Positions 41,178-50,407 of a DNA stretch of 64,000 nucleotides are shown here, piece after piece. The stretch covers positions 62,001 through 126,000 of the forward strand of contig JAODAV010000010.1 of NCBI GenBank assembly GCA_025463605.1, written 5' to 3'. The position numbers were made by a program, and so were the translations under genes. Below the pieces are notes generated by a model that worked only from the letters and a program-made list of their open reading frames with translations, had not been told where the DNA came from and searched no databases. This stretch comes from Rhodoglobus sp. Lineage in GTDB: Bacteria; Actinomycetota; Actinomycetes; Actinomycetales; Microbacteriaceae. Numbering within the stretch: position 1 is the first letter of the stretch; each line of letters opens with the position of its first letter.

Positions 41178-41839
41178 GAAGCTCCCATCCGGTAGCCATA
41201 GCCGGCCGCCGAGTGGATGACCGCGGGTGAGCCGAGTTTGCGCCGGAGGGTGTGCACCACGATCTTCACGACGCCGCGGGTGCGCTCGTCCGGCTCCTCC
41301 CACACTTCGTCCAGAAGCTCATCCGCGTTCACGTACCCGCCATTCGCTGCAAGCAGCACTTCGAGCACGCCGAACTCCTTGAGCGTGAGACGCACGGGCG
41401 ACCCGTCTCGCTCGGCGACCCGCCGCACGGTGTCGACCCGCACCCCGGCGTGTTCGAGCACGGGACTCGAGCCCCGGATGCCGCCGCGCCGCCCGAGGGC
41501 CCGGATGCGCGCGAGCAGCTCCACGTACGCGAACGGCTTCGCGAGGTAGTCGTCGGCACCGAGGTCGAGCCCGGCGACCCGGTCGCCGAGCGTTCCCGCC
41601 GCGGTGAGCATGAGGATGCGCGCCGGGTACTGCTGTGACACGAGCGCGCGGCAGACCGCATCGCCGCTCAGCACGGGAAGGTCGCGGTCGAGCACGATCA
41701 CGTCGACATCCGCGGCTCCCGCCATCGCGAGGGCGCTCGCGCCGTCCCGGGCGACATCCACGAGGTACCCCTCCCGGCGCAGGCCGTCGGCGAGGGCATC
41801 CGCGAGGTCGGTTTCGTCCTCCACGATCAGCAGTCGCAT
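41174..41839 (-). CDS. OmpR-family response regulator
   Basis: A 221-aa protein. The receiver domain begins LLIVEDETDLADAL with phospho-acceptor Asp51 in VIVLDRDLPVLSG and Lys in DYLAKPFAYVEL. The winged-helix DNA-binding domain ends VHTLRRKLGSPAVIHSAAGYGYRM. ATG 41839 has GGAG upstream and matches the family start; longer in-frame readings have no support. OmpR-type regulators bind direct repeats about 10-11 bp apart, matching CCGGTTAG at 41871 and 41882. Confidence 0.92.
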   Translation of the reverse strand: MRLLIVEDETDLADALADGLRREGYLVDVARDGASALAMAGAADVDVIVLDRDLPVLSGDAVCRALVSQQYPARILMLTAAGTLGDRVAGLDLGADDYLAKPFAYVELLARIRALGRRGGIRGSSPVLEHAGVRVDTVRRVAERDGSPVRLTLKEFGVLEVLLAANGGYVNADELLDEVWEEPDERTRGVVKIVVHTLRRKLGSPAVIHSAAGYGYRMGAS

Positions 41840-41870
41840 GGTGGCTCCATGGTCCGAGCCTGGATCAGGC

Positions 41871-41889
41871 CCGGTTAGCTTCCGGTTAG
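41871..41889. promoter_or_regulatory. Probable response-regulator binding site
   Basis: CCGGTTAG occurs at 41871-41878 and again at 41882-41889, an 11-bp period. The repeat lies between the divergent two-component and lipoprotein/efflux operons, 32 bp from one start and 88 bp from the other. Confidence 0.62.
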
Positions 41890-41976
41890 GTGCGCTCACA
41901 CCGGTAGCAAACCACGGCATCCGTAGAACTGTCTTCGTGCCGCGGGGAGTCCGTGGCCGGTGAGAAGGGAACCACG

Positions 41977-42732
41977 ATGTTCAACTCCACGACCCGGCGC
42001 CCGATTGCGGCGCTTTCTCTCCTGCTTGGGGCGGTGATCGTCCTCGCAGGCTGCAGCCCCGCAGCCACAGAACAGCCGGATGATGCGGCGAACGACGCAC
42101 TCGCCGCACAGTTCGTGGCCTGCCTCGAGGGTGAGGGCCAGACCGCCAAGATCGTCGACGGCGGCATGGTCGGACTGCTCGTGCCCGACGGCGTCGAGAA
42201 CGAGGACGGGTTCATGTCGTCCCAGGACGGGCCGAGCGACTCCGAGGATGGCGGTGGCTCGAGCGCGCCCGTGATGGTGATGATGGATGAGGACGGCAAC
42301 CGGTGGCAGGTCTCCACCGAGGCGGCAGGCTTCCCGGAGGAGGGCGGCATGCGCGACGCATGGGCGGCCTGCGAGGAGGAGATCCCCGACTTCGAGCAGC
42401 CGGAGCCGGACATGTCCGGTGCGACCTCGGTTACGAAGGACGAGGCCATCGAAGTGGGTCTCGCTTTCGCGGCGTGTGCGCGCGACGAGGGCTACGCCGA
42501 CTTCGCCGACCCCGACACGAACGGCATGATGACCATTCCGAGCTATTTCACCGAGGACGAGTTCCGCTCCCTGCTTGAGGCCTGCTTCGACACCGAGAGC
42601 GGCATTGGGTTCGGGATCGCCAAGGAGAATGCCGACCAGCTCGACTTCGACCTGATGGCCGTCATGCAGGAGTTCATGGGCCCTGCCGGCCCGGCGTCGG
42701 GTACCGGCGGCGTTGAATCGGGCTCCAATTGA
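41977..42732 (+). CDS. Acidic lipoprotein of unknown function
   Basis: A 251-aa secreted lipoprotein from ATG 41977 (AAGGGA upstream). The lipobox VLAGC places the lipid on Cys26. The mature chain is acidic, with three further Cys-containing segments (FVACLEGEG, AWAACEEEIPDF, ACARDEGYADF/EACFDTESG). The repeated AC-x-R/E-E-G pattern suggests two related halves. It heads the efflux operon and its stop overlaps the next start, so it may act as the extracytoplasmic partner or ligand sensor of the pump. I do not recognise the family with certainty. Confidence 0.78.
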   Translation: MFNSTTRRPIAALSLLLGAVIVLAGCSPAATEQPDDAANDALAAQFVACLEGEGQTAKIVDGGMVGLLVPDGVENEDGFMSSQDGPSDSEDGGGSSAPVMVMMDEDGNRWQVSTEAAGFPEEGGMRDAWAACEEEIPDFEQPEPDMSGATSVTKDEAIEVGLAFAACARDEGYADFADPDTNGMMTIPSYFTEDEFRSLLEACFDTESGIGFGIAKENADQLDFDLMAVMQEFMGPAGPASGTGGVESGSN

Positions 42733-43787
42733 GCCGGCGTCGCGCCCTCACCGGGGGCGGCATCGCTGTGGGGGTGCTCCTGGTCGCGGCAACGGTCGTC
42801 GCGGTGGTGTTGCAGCCGTGGCGCAGTCCGGCCGCCGACCTCGCTGGGGGCGCGGATGAGGCGGCCACTGTCGTGGTGGAGAGGACGACCCTCACGGCCG
42901 ACCTCATCCTCAACGGCAACCTCAGCTACGGCGACGAGATCGACCTGCCTGGCCGGGGAGGCACCATCACTCGCCTTCCGAAGGCCGGCGACGAGATCGC
43001 GGTCGGCCAGGCACTCTACGAGGTCGACGGCCGTCCCGTGATCGCAGTCCGCGGGGATCGCCCGTTCTGGCGAGCCCTCAGCGAAGGGGTCGACAACGGG
43101 GCCGACGTGCAGCAGCTCGAGCAGTTCCTCGTCGATGCCGGGTTCGGCGGCGACGTCGTCGTCGACACCGAGTTCACCTGGACGACCGCGGCGGCAGTCA
43201 AGAACTGGCAGGAGTCGCTCGGCCTCGAGCGCACCGGCGTCGTCGGGCTGGGCGACATCGTTGCTGTGAACGCGGTATCCGTGCGGATCGCCTCGGTGAC
43301 CTCCAAGCTTGGCGACGGCGGCGGGAGCCCGCTCACCTACACGAGCACGATGTTGCGCGCGGTGGTGAAATTGACGGATGGGCAGGCTCGCGAGATCCTG
43401 CCGGCGACCGTCGTCACCGTGACCCTGCCCGACGGCACCGAGCTGCCCGGCACGATCACCTCGATCGACCCCGGCGGCCAGCCGACGGGCAAGGATGACG
43501 AGACGACGTCGCCCTCGGCGACGGTCGAATTCGATGATCCCGTCGCCGCGCAGGGCATCGGCCTGCGAGCGGTGAAGGTCGCCCTCGCGAGCGCGGAGGT
43601 CGAGGACGCCCTGGTGATCCCGGTCACGGCCCTGCTCGCGACCCTTGACGGCGGCTACGCGGTTGACGTCGTCAGCGCGGGAACGACGATTCGCGTGCCG
43701 GTGGAGGTCGGACTTATCGCGGATGCCCGCGTGCAGGTCACCGGCGGTGACCTCGCCGAGGGCGACATCGTGGTGGTCGCTCCGTGA
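42729..43787 (+). CDS. Efflux periplasmic-adaptor-like protein with peptidoglycan-binding domain
   Basis: A 352-aa protein, probably from TTG 42729, which overlaps the previous stop; later GTG codons would cut into the membrane helix. The basic SRRR and helix (9-30) anchor it outside. A short HlyD-like barrel part ([18 protein letters not shown]) is followed by a peptidoglycan-binding helical domain ([19 protein letters not shown]...[11 protein letters not shown], about 118-165), and a second beta domain with [17 protein letters not shown]. This fusion is common next to MacB/LolD-like pumps of Gram-positives and may fix the pump to the wall. Confidence 0.83.
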   Translation: MSRRRALTGGGIAVGVLLVAATVVAVVLQPWRSPAADLAGGADEAATVVVERTTLTADLILNGNLSYGDEIDLPGRGGTITRLPKAGDEIAVGQALYEVDGRPVIAVRGDRPFWRALSEGVDNGADVQQLEQFLVDAGFGGDVVVDTEFTWTTAAAVKNWQESLGLERTGVVGLGDIVAVNAVSVRIASVTSKLGDGGGSPLTYTSTMLRAVVKLTDGQAREILPATVVTVTLPDGTELPGTITSIDPGGQPTGKDDETTSPSATVEFDDPVAAQGIGLRAVKVALASAEVEDALVIPVTALLATLDGGYAVDVVSAGTTIRVPVEVGLIADARVQVTGGDLAEGDIVVVAP

Positions 43788-44488
43788 GCGCCGTGGTCGA
43801 GCTCGTGGACGTCGTCAAGGAGTACCCCGGCACTCCGCCCTTGCGCGTGCTGCACGGCGTGAACCTGGCCATCGGTGCGGGCGAGCTCGTGGCCGTCGTC
43901 GGCGCGTCAGGGTCGGGTAAGACCACGATGCTTTCGATCATGGGGACGCTCGACGACCCGACGAGCGGCCGGGTGCTCATCGACGGCACGGATGTCGCGG
44001 CCCTGCGTGAGCGGGACCGTGCGGCACTCCGCGCCCGCAGTATCGGGTTCGTGTTCCAGCAGTTCTTCCTGCTGCCCGCGCTCCCGGCACTGGAGAACGT
44101 GGCACTGGGCCTGCTCTACTCGGGCGTGCACGCCACTGAACGGACGCGGCGTGCCGCCGAGGCGCTCGACCGAGTCGGCCTCGGGCACCGAATGCACCAC
44201 CGCCCCGGCGAGCTCTCGGGAGGCGAGCAGCAGCGCGTGGCGATCGCCCGTGCGCTCGTTCGCGACCCCGCCGTGCTGTTCGCCGACGAGCCGACCGGCT
44301 CGCTCGACTCGACGACCGGTGAGAGCATCCTCGAGTTGCTCACCGCGGTCGCGGCGTGGGGGACGGCCGTGGTGATCATCACGCACGACGCGCACATCGC
44401 ATCGAGTACCAGACGGCAGGTCGGTATCCACGACGGCCGTATCGTCAGCGATACGCTGTCCGTCGAGCTGGAAGCGGCGCGAGCATGA
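43784..44488 (+). CDS. ABC transporter ATP-binding protein, MacB/LolD type
   Basis: A 234-aa ATPase starting at GTG 43784 (GTGA overlap). Walker A is GASGSGKTT, the Q-loop [18 protein letters not shown] is diagnostic of the LolD/MacB branch, the signature is [15 protein letters not shown], Walker B is [13 protein letters not shown] and the switch His is in VIITHD. It drives the FtsX-like permease encoded next, coupling ATP hydrolysis to mechanical transmission rather than classical transport. Confidence 0.93.
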   Translation: MSAVVELVDVVKEYPGTPPLRVLHGVNLAIGAGELVAVVGASGSGKTTMLSIMGTLDDPTSGRVLIDGTDVAALRERDRAALRARSIGFVFQQFFLLPALPALENVALGLLYSGVHATERTRRAAEALDRVGLGHRMHHRPGELSGGEQQRVAIARALVRDPAVLFADEPTGSLDSTTGESILELLTAVAAWGTAVVIITHDAHIASSTRRQVGIHDGRIVSDTLSVELEAARA

Positions 44489-45669
44489 TCCGGCTGTCCC
44501 TGGGTGATCAACTCCGCACGGCTCTCGTCGGCCCGCGCAGCCGCAAGCTGCGCACCGCGCTCTCGGCACTTGGCGTCGCGGTGGGCATCGCCGCACTCAC
44601 GGCGATCACCGGCATCGCGGCATCCAACCAGGCCCAGCTGCTCGCCGAGCTGGACGACCTCGGCGCGAACATGGTCGTGGTGATGCCGGGCAATGGCCCG
44701 GACAATGTGCCGGTGCCGCTGCCCGACACAGCCGCCGGCATGATCTCGCGGGTCGACCACGTCGAGGAGGTGGGCGTGCTCGAGAATGTCCCGGAGGGCG
44801 TCGGGGTGTACCGCAACGACCTCATTCCGTCCGGTCAGACCAACGGGCTGACGGCGTACGCGGTCGACCCGGACTTCCTCTCGGCCGTCGAGGGATCCGT
44901 CGCGAAGGGAACGTGGTTCGACGAGGCGTCCAGGGGGCTGCCCGTCACCGTGCTCGGCGCGGCGGCTGCGGCGAGGCTCGGGATCACGGAGCCCGGCGTG
45001 CGGGTGTGGATCGGGGGGCAGTGGTACGCCGTCATCGGCATCCTCGAGCAGGCCGGACTCGCCGAGGAGATCAATGCGACGGCGTTCCTCGGTGACGAGT
45101 GGGCGAGGGCTCGCGTCTCGGCCGCCGACGACGACACGATCGCCGCGATCTTCGTGCGCATCGCGCCGGACAAGGTCGCGGCGGTGCGGGATGTGCTCGC
45201 GCTCGCGGCTAATCCCGAGTCGCCGTACGTCAACGTCGGGCAACTCTCGGACCTCGCCGGAGCGCGCGAGACGACCGACGACTCCCTCTCCGGGCTCGCG
45301 ATCGGCCTCGCGGCCATCGCCCTGCTCGTCGGCGGCATCGGCATCGCGAACACCATGGTGGTCGCGGTGCTCGAGCGCCGCGGCGAGATTGGCTTGCGCA
45401 GGGCGCTCGGCGCACGGCCGGGACAGGTGGCGAGCCAGTTCGTCGGCGAGGCGATCGTGCTCGGCGGTCTCGGTGGAATCGTCGGTGCGGCGTGCGGAGC
45501 GCTGGCCGTGATCGGCTACGCGGCCTGGCGCGCCCAGGTCGCGGTCGTGCCGCTCGAGGTGCTTGTCGGCGGCCCGCTCATCGCGCTCGCGGTCGGGGTC
45601 GTCGCCGGGCTCTACCCCGCGATGAGCGCCGCCCGCCTGTCACCGACGATCGCGCTGCGCACCGTGTGA
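44485..45669 (+). CDS. ABC transporter permease, MacB/FtsX type
   Basis: A 394-aa permease overlapping the ATPase by ATGA. TM1 is followed by a large external domain (about residues 50-265: [16 protein letters not shown] and onwards) and three C-terminal helices, the standard MacB topology. [25 protein letters not shown] is the FtsX coupling-helix signature. With the lipoprotein, adaptor and ATPase it forms a four-gene pump facing the two-component system; antimicrobial peptide or cell-wall-antibiotic resistance is the likely role. Confidence 0.92.
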   Translation: MIRLSLGDQLRTALVGPRSRKLRTALSALGVAVGIAALTAITGIAASNQAQLLAELDDLGANMVVVMPGNGPDNVPVPLPDTAAGMISRVDHVEEVGVLENVPEGVGVYRNDLIPSGQTNGLTAYAVDPDFLSAVEGSVAKGTWFDEASRGLPVTVLGAAAAARLGITEPGVRVWIGGQWYAVIGILEQAGLAEEINATAFLGDEWARARVSAADDDTIAAIFVRIAPDKVAAVRDVLALAANPESPYVNVGQLSDLAGARETTDDSLSGLAIGLAAIALLVGGIGIANTMVVAVLERRGEIGLRRALGARPGQVASQFVGEAIVLGGLGGIVGAACGALAVIGYAAWRAQVAVVPLEVLVGGPLIALAVGVVAGLYPAMSAARLSPTIALRTV

Positions 45670-45688
45670 CGTCGTCGGCTCCGGCGCG

Positions 45689-45694
45689 TAGTCT
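45689..45694 (+). promoter_or_regulatory. Likely -10 box of the DNA glycosylase gene
   Basis: TAGTCT, 7 nt before ATG 45702. It favours that start over the in-frame GTG 45666. Confidence 0.5.
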
Positions 45695-45701
45695 CGTGGC
45701 G

Positions 45702-46610
45702 ATGATCGTCACGACCTACGCGCCGGCCGAACGGGTGAGCCTGTCGCACACCCTCGGCCCATTGCGGCGTGGACGCTTCGATCCCACCTTCCGCACCGAC
45801 CCGTCCGGCGTGTGGCGAACCTTGCGCACTCCGAACGGCGGGGCGACGCTGCATCTGGCGCGCACGGCATCCGGTATCGCGGCGACCGCGTGGGGGCCGG
45901 GCGCCGAGTGGGCGATCGAGGGCGTGCCCGAGCTGCTCGGCGCGGGCGACGACTGGAGCGGTCTCGACGTCTCGGGCAACGAGCTCCTCGCCGATTCCCT
46001 GCGCCGCAACCCGGGACTGCGCCTGCTGCGTACTCGGCAGGTGTTCGAGATGATGCTTGCCGCGATTCTCGAGCAGAAGGTGACAGGTAAAGAGGCGCGT
46101 CACGCCTGGCGCGTGCTCATCACGAAGCACGGGCAACCGGCTCCGGGTCCCGCGCCGAGCGGCATGCGGGTGTTCCCCGCGGCCGAGACCTGGCGACGCG
46201 TGCCCTCGTGGGAGTGGCATCGGGCCGGTGTGGGTCCGGATCGATCGGCGACGGTCATGCGCGCTGCCGTCGTCGCGGCATCCCTCGAACGCACTCTCGA
46301 GAAGGGTCGAGGCGGTCCGGAGGTCGAACGGGCGCTGCGCAGCATCCCCGGGGTCGGCGTGTGGACCTCGGCCGAGACGACCCAGCGCGCCCATGGCGAC
46401 CCCGACGCACCGAGCGTGGGCGACTACCACCTGCCGGCGGTCGTCGGCTGGGCACTCATCGGCAAACCCGTCGACGACGACGGAATGCTCGAACTTCTCG
46501 CACCGTGGACCGGGCAGCGCCAGCGCATCATGCGCCTCATCGAGTCGAGCGGATTCGCTAAGCCGCGATTCGGCCCAAGGATGACCGTGCAGGACCACCG
46601 CTCGCATTGA
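45702..46610 (+). CDS. DNA-3-methyladenine glycosylase, AlkA-like
   Basis: A 302-aa base-excision-repair enzyme. The N-terminal beta domain is followed by a helical HhH-GPD domain: MLAAILEQKVTGKEARHAW, then the hairpin SIPGVGVWTSAETTQ and GDPDAPSVGDYHLP with the catalytic Asp of the GPD loop. It resembles AlkA more than MutY/Nth and has no Fe-S cysteines. GTG 45666, overlapping the permease stop, is an alternative start, but the -10 box at 45689 argues for ATG 45702 and separate transcription from the pump. Confidence 0.87.
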   Translation: MIVTTYAPAERVSLSHTLGPLRRGRFDPTFRTDPSGVWRTLRTPNGGATLHLARTASGIAATAWGPGAEWAIEGVPELLGAGDDWSGLDVSGNELLADSLRRNPGLRLLRTRQVFEMMLAAILEQKVTGKEARHAWRVLITKHGQPAPGPAPSGMRVFPAAETWRRVPSWEWHRAGVGPDRSATVMRAAVVAASLERTLEKGRGGPEVERALRSIPGVGVWTSAETTQRAHGDPDAPSVGDYHLPAVVGWALIGKPVDDDGMLELLAPWTGQRQRIMRLIESSGFAKPRFGPRMTVQDHRSH

Positions 46611-46650
46611 GGGTTTCTCCAAAGGAGTCGCGCGGGCCCGCACCACGTCC

Positions 46651-46656
46651 TAGTCT
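46651..46656 (+). promoter_or_regulatory. Likely -10 box of the thioesterase gene
   Basis: TAGTCT, 6 nt before GTG 46663. Confidence 0.45.
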
Positions 46657-46662
46657 GCGGCG

Positions 46663-47223
46663 GTGCACATGTTCTTCCGAACCGTTCTCCACCTCCTGCT
46701 GAGTCGTCGCGCCAGCCGCCTCGACATTCACGATGTCGGCAGGATGCGCTTGCGCGTGCTGCCCACCGACCTCGACGTGCTCGGCCACCTGAACAACGGC
46801 GTGTATCTCTCGATCATGGATCTTGGTCGCATGGACCTCCTCATCCGCAGCGGTGCGTGGGCGCGTTTTCGGGCGAAGGGCTTCTACCCGGTGATGGCGA
46901 ACGAGACCATCACCTTCCGCAAGTCGCTGCAGCCGTGGCAGGCGTACTGGCTGGAGTCGCGCATCGTCGGGTACGACGCCAAGGCGGTGTACGTCGAACA
47001 GCGTTTCGTGGTCGACGGCGAGGTCTACGCGAACGCGATGACGCGCGGCAGGTTCCTCAAGAAATCGGGCGGCACGGTGAGCGTGGCCGAGCTCGCGGAC
47101 CTCGTCGGCATCGACATCTCGACGATGCCGCCGCCCGCGTGGGTGGCGCGCTGGGCAGCCGATGTCACTCTGCCATCGACGCGGGATGCTGCCCCGAGCG
47201 AGTGGCCCGGCGCACCGGTCTAG
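46663..47223 (+). CDS. Hotdog-fold acyl-CoA thioesterase (4HBT family)
   Basis: A 186-aa protein. LPTDLDVLGHLNNGVYLSIM near residue 30 is the 4-hydroxybenzoyl-CoA-thioesterase motif with catalytic Asp and the HxNN helix start. ANETITFRKSLQPWQAYWL and VDGEVYANAMTRGRFL follow the hotdog strands. GTG 46663 fits a leaderless start; ATG 46669 is two codons later. It likely cleaves a medium or long acyl-CoA. It is convergent with the SRPBCC gene (4-bp overlap). Confidence 0.85.
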   Translation: MHMFFRTVLHLLLSRRASRLDIHDVGRMRLRVLPTDLDVLGHLNNGVYLSIMDLGRMDLLIRSGAWARFRAKGFYPVMANETITFRKSLQPWQAYWLESRIVGYDAKAVYVEQRFVVDGEVYANAMTRGRFLKKSGGTVSVAELADLVGIDISTMPPPAWVARWAADVTLPSTRDAAPSEWPGAPV

Positions 47224-47744
47224 GTGGCAGGCCAGCCGACGGGATCGCCATCCATGGCCAGCCGCTCGTAGTAGGGGCGCTGCACCGGGTAGTAGTCCTC
47301 GAAAGCCGGGAGCGTCGAGCCGGAGCGAGCCGCTATCAAACGGTCGAGGTAGTACTCCCAGCCCGGTCCGATGCTGCCGGCCTGCCGCGCCTCCGACAGG
47401 CGCTGGGAGAAATACACGACCGTGGTGCCGTCGACGTCGGCGAGCGACACCCTCACGCGCCAGGTGTCGGCCTCCACCCGCCATTCGAGTGCGAGCCGCT
47501 CTCCGGGCACGCACTCCAGGATCGTGACCTTCTCGCTGCCCGAGCCCTCCTCGAACAGCATCGTGAACTCGACCGTGGCTCCGACCGCGGCTTGCCCCTT
47601 CCACGAGCCGATCCACTTGCGAAGTCGAGCCGAGACCGTGAGCCATTCCCACATTTCGGCCGCGGGCGCGGCGATGCGTCGCTCGATGATGACTTCGAGT
47701 CCCTCGCGGTCGCGAACCACGCGCCCAGTCGCCTGCACTCCCAT
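47220..47744 (-). CDS. SRPBCC/AHSA1-like protein
   Basis: A 174-aa protein with the START-like pattern: VIIERRIAAPAAEMWEWLTV at the front, WIGSWKGQAAVGATVEFTML, an ECVPGERLALEW strand and a final C-terminal helix region. AHSA1-type proteins of this size bind small hydrophobic ligands or act as co-chaperone-like proteins. No catalytic residues are evident. ATG 47744. Confidence 0.8.
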   Translation of the reverse strand: MGVQATGRVVRDREGLEVIIERRIAAPAAEMWEWLTVSARLRKWIGSWKGQAAVGATVEFTMLFEEGSGSEKVTILECVPGERLALEWRVEADTWRVRVSLADVDGTTVVYFSQRLSEARQAGSIGPGWEYYLDRLIAARSGSTLPAFEDYYPVQRPYYERLAMDGDPVGWPAT

Positions 47745-47786
47745 GCAACGACCCTACCTACGTGGCTGGCAGTAGGCGAAGGTCGT

Positions 47787-48938
47787 TCAGGCGGTGTGCC
47801 TCCCGAGCACGTAGGTCTGGATCGCGATGACGGCCGCTCCGCGGCACCACTCGGTGTTATCCCCCGACGTGGTGAAGAGCGGGAGAGGCGTGGTGCGCGG
47901 GTCGCGGTCGAGACGCATGCCCTCCTGCACGGCGTCGGCCGCGACATCCACGAGCCTCACTCCCTCGCCGCCGAGTACCACTAGTTGCGGCATCGCAAGA
48001 TTCGCGACCGCCGCGATGAGCTTGCCGAGACCGCGGCCGGCGTCGTCGACGATCCGCCGCGCCGCCGGCTCCCCTGCGATAGCGAGGTCGAGGGCCTCGT
48101 CGTAGTTCACGGGTCGGTCGAGCGCTGTGGAGACGCCCTGCACGATGGCCGAAAGCGTGAGCACGCTTTGCGCACAGCCGCGATGGCCGGATGCGCACAC
48201 CGGCCCGAACGGGTCGAGCGGCCAATGCCCGACGAGTCCTATGCCGGAGTCTTCGTTGACGATGACGTCCCCGCCGACCACGAGGCCGTAACCAATGCCG
48301 GCACCGAGCGTCAGCACGGCGAACCGGTCGGCGTTCCTGCCGGCGCCGAACCAGCGCTCGTACTCGGTGAACGCAGTCACATCGTTGTCGATGACCGTCG
48401 GCAGCCCGATCGCGGTCTCGAGCATCGCGCCGAGTTCGATGTCCGCCCAGCCGAGAAACGGAGCATTCCGCACGACCCCATGCTCTGCCACGAGTCCGCC
48501 GATGCCCACCCCGACCGCCGTGACCGATGCGACGCGTTCCCGCAGTGCCGCAACCACCTGGCTTATGGCGCCCACAACGGACGCCGGCTCACGAGACGAC
48601 AGTGTGACCTCAGCCGAGGCGAGCACGCTCGCCCTGAGGTCGGTGGCGACCCCGAGCACTTCGTCGCCCGTGAGCTTGAGGCCGATGAAATGACGTGATT
48701 CGGGCACGATGTCGAGAAGGCGCGAGGGGCGTCCAGCGCGCCCATCCACCCGCTCCCCGGCCTCGACGAGCAGGCCGGATTCGATGAGTGGGGTGCTGAG
48801 CCGCGTGAGCGACCCGGCGGACAGGTCGAGCTTGCGTGCGATCTCACTGCGGGAGATGGGTCCATTGATGAGAACCTCGAGAGCCACCGCGTTGGACGGA
48901 CCAGAACCCGGAGTCCACGGAGGCGTCCGAATGCGCAC
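47787..48938 (-). CDS. ROK-family transcriptional regulator
   Basis: A 383-aa NagC/XylR-type regulator from GTG 48938, preceded by GAGAGGAG at ideal spacing. The winged-helix head (ISRSEIARKLDLSAGSLTRL, residues about 29-48) is followed by a sugar-kinase-like domain: LTGDEVLGVATDLRA, GVGIGGLV, the ROK signature around LGAGIGYGLVVGGDV, and a degenerate zinc loop GHWPLDPFGPVCASGHRGCAQ. It is divergent from the sugar-importer/GH15/GH66 operon, which it should control in response to glucose or an isomalto-oligosaccharide (inferred). Confidence 0.9.
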   Translation of the reverse strand: MRIRTPPWTPGSGPSNAVALEVLINGPISRSEIARKLDLSAGSLTRLSTPLIESGLLVEAGERVDGRAGRPSRLLDIVPESRHFIGLKLTGDEVLGVATDLRASVLASAEVTLSSREPASVVGAISQVVAALRERVASVTAVGVGIGGLVAEHGVVRNAPFLGWADIELGAMLETAIGLPTVIDNDVTAFTEYERWFGAGRNADRFAVLTLGAGIGYGLVVGGDVIVNEDSGIGLVGHWPLDPFGPVCASGHRGCAQSVLTLSAIVQGVSTALDRPVNYDEALDLAIAGEPAARRIVDDAGRGLGKLIAAVANLAMPQLVVLGGEGVRLVDVAADAVQEGMRLDRDPRTTPLPLFTTSGDNTEWCRGAAVIAIQTYVLGRHTA

Positions 48939-48953
48939 TGTTCTCCTCTCTGA

Positions 48954-48977
48954 GTTTGTTCCGTTGCTGAAGCAAAC
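48954..48977. promoter_or_regulatory. Probable ROK-regulator operator
   Basis: An imperfect palindrome, GTTTG...CAAAC (TTTGNT-N10-ANCAAA), lies just upstream of the ROK gene and about 30 bp before the -35 box of the divergent importer operon. T-tract/A-tract palindromes are the usual ROK targets. Confidence 0.45.
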
Positions 48978-49006
48978 AGAGTCTATCGGGCAAGTATCGG
49001 GCCGTG

Positions 49007-49035
49007 TTGACAATCAATTACTTTTGCCGTAAAAC
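49007..49035 (+). promoter_or_regulatory. Sigma-70-type promoter of the importer/GH66 operon
   Basis: A perfect TTGACA (49007-49012), a 17-bp spacer and TAAAAC (49030-49035). The start of transcription would be near 49042, giving a leader of about 60 nt before GTG 49104. This is the strongest canonical promoter I see in the window. Confidence 0.68.
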
Positions 49036-49103
49036 TAACTCCAGCACCCAGGGCATGCGATGTGGCATGTCGGACGATGAAGTTCGAGTGAAAGGCAAGA
49101 ACC

Positions 49104-50393
49104 GTGAGACCACTGAAATCCCTGGCTGTCGCAGCAGCCGCCGTGACCGCGCTCGCCCTCGCCGGCTGCACTGCCAGCGCCGGCGCTCCCGAGAACGGAA
49201 TCGGCGAACCGGGCGCGACCGACATCTCGGGCACGGTGACGTTCTGGCACGCCTACAGCGCAGATTCGCCCGAGGTCGCCACGCTCGATGACGTCATCAT
49301 CCCGGCGTTCGAGAAGAAGTTCCCCGACGTCACGGTCAAGTCAGTGCCCGTGCCCTACGACGACCTCCACCAGAAGCTCATCACCGCGGTGGCCGGCGAC
49401 CAGCTGCCCGACCTCGTTCGAGCCGACATCGGTTGGGTCCCCGAGCTCGCGGACCTCGGCGTGCTCGTTCCCCTGAGCGAAGAGATGCCCGACTTCCAGG
49501 CGCTCGCAGACGCCACCTACCCCGGCAGCCTCGCCACCAACAAGTGGAAGGACGCCTACTACGGCCTGCCGCTCGACACCAACACTCGCGTGACGCTCTA
49601 CAACTCGGGCGCCCTCGATGCCGCTGGGGTCGACGTGCCGACAACGGTCGAGGACCTCGTCGCTGCGGCGCCCGCGCTTAAGGCGGCCGGCTCGTACGCC
49701 TTCGCCGATAACGGCGCCAGCGGTTGGAACGTGCTTCCGTGGATCTGGAGCGCCGGGGGCGACATCACCAATGAGGATGTCACCGAGGCCACCGGATACT
49801 TGAACAGCCCCGAGTCGGTGCAGGGCATCCAGACTCTCGTCGACCTGTACCAGGGCGGCTACATGCCCGACATCATCCTGGGCGACTCCGGCGGACTGGC
49901 GACGAGCGACGGGCTCGCGCAGGGCACATACGCGACCATCCTCGACGGTCCGTGGATGTATCCGATCTTCGCGGGTCAGTATCCTGACTTCACGCTCTCG
50001 GCCGCACAGGTTCCGGCCGGCGACGGAGGGAGCATCTCGGTGGTCGGTGGAGAGGACATCGTGCTGACGCAGTCCTCCGAGAACAAGGCAGCAGCCGCCG
50101 AGTTCTTGCGCTACCTCCTCTCTGAGGACGCGCAACTCGAGATGGCCAAGGTCGGCCAGATGTCGGTGCTCTCGAGCCTCGGCGACGGTCTCGCGGACAT
50201 CAACGAGTATTACGCCCCGTTCGTCGAGCAGCTCGCGACGGCAAGGCCGCGTCCGGTGACGCCCGCGTGGACCAAGATCGACGCGATCCTCCAGGACGAG
50301 ATCCGCGCGGCGATCAAGGGCGACAAGACTGTGCAGGAAGCCCTCGATTCGGCGGCCAGCCAATCCGACGCGCTTCTCGCGCAGTACAAGTAA
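49104..50393 (+). CDS. ABC importer substrate-binding lipoprotein (sugar type)
   Basis: A 429-aa lipoprotein from GTG 49104 (AAAGG upstream). The lipobox LALAGC gives lipid-modified Cys22. The mature protein is a family-1 (MalE-like) binding protein: TVTFWHAYSADSPEVATLDD, LPDLVRADIGWVPELADLG and WKDAYYGLPLDTNTRVTLYN are standard segments. It captures an oligosaccharide outside the membrane. Two permeases and two glucan-active hydrolases follow in one operon; the ATPase is not encoded here, so a shared MsiK-like ATPase elsewhere is expected. Confidence 0.92.
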   Translation: MRPLKSLAVAAAAVTALALAGCTASAGAPENGIGEPGATDISGTVTFWHAYSADSPEVATLDDVIIPAFEKKFPDVTVKSVPVPYDDLHQKLITAVAGDQLPDLVRADIGWVPELADLGVLVPLSEEMPDFQALADATYPGSLATNKWKDAYYGLPLDTNTRVTLYNSGALDAAGVDVPTTVEDLVAAAPALKAAGSYAFADNGASGWNVLPWIWSAGGDITNEDVTEATGYLNSPESVQGIQTLVDLYQGGYMPDIILGDSGGLATSDGLAQGTYATILDGPWMYPIFAGQYPDFTLSAAQVPAGDGGSISVVGGEDIVLTQSSENKAAAAEFLRYLLSEDAQLEMAKVGQMSVLSSLGDGLADINEYYAPFVEQLATARPRPVTPAWTKIDAILQDEIRAAIKGDKTVQEALDSAASQSDALLAQYK

Positions 50394-50407
50394 CCGGATA
50401 CGCGGAC

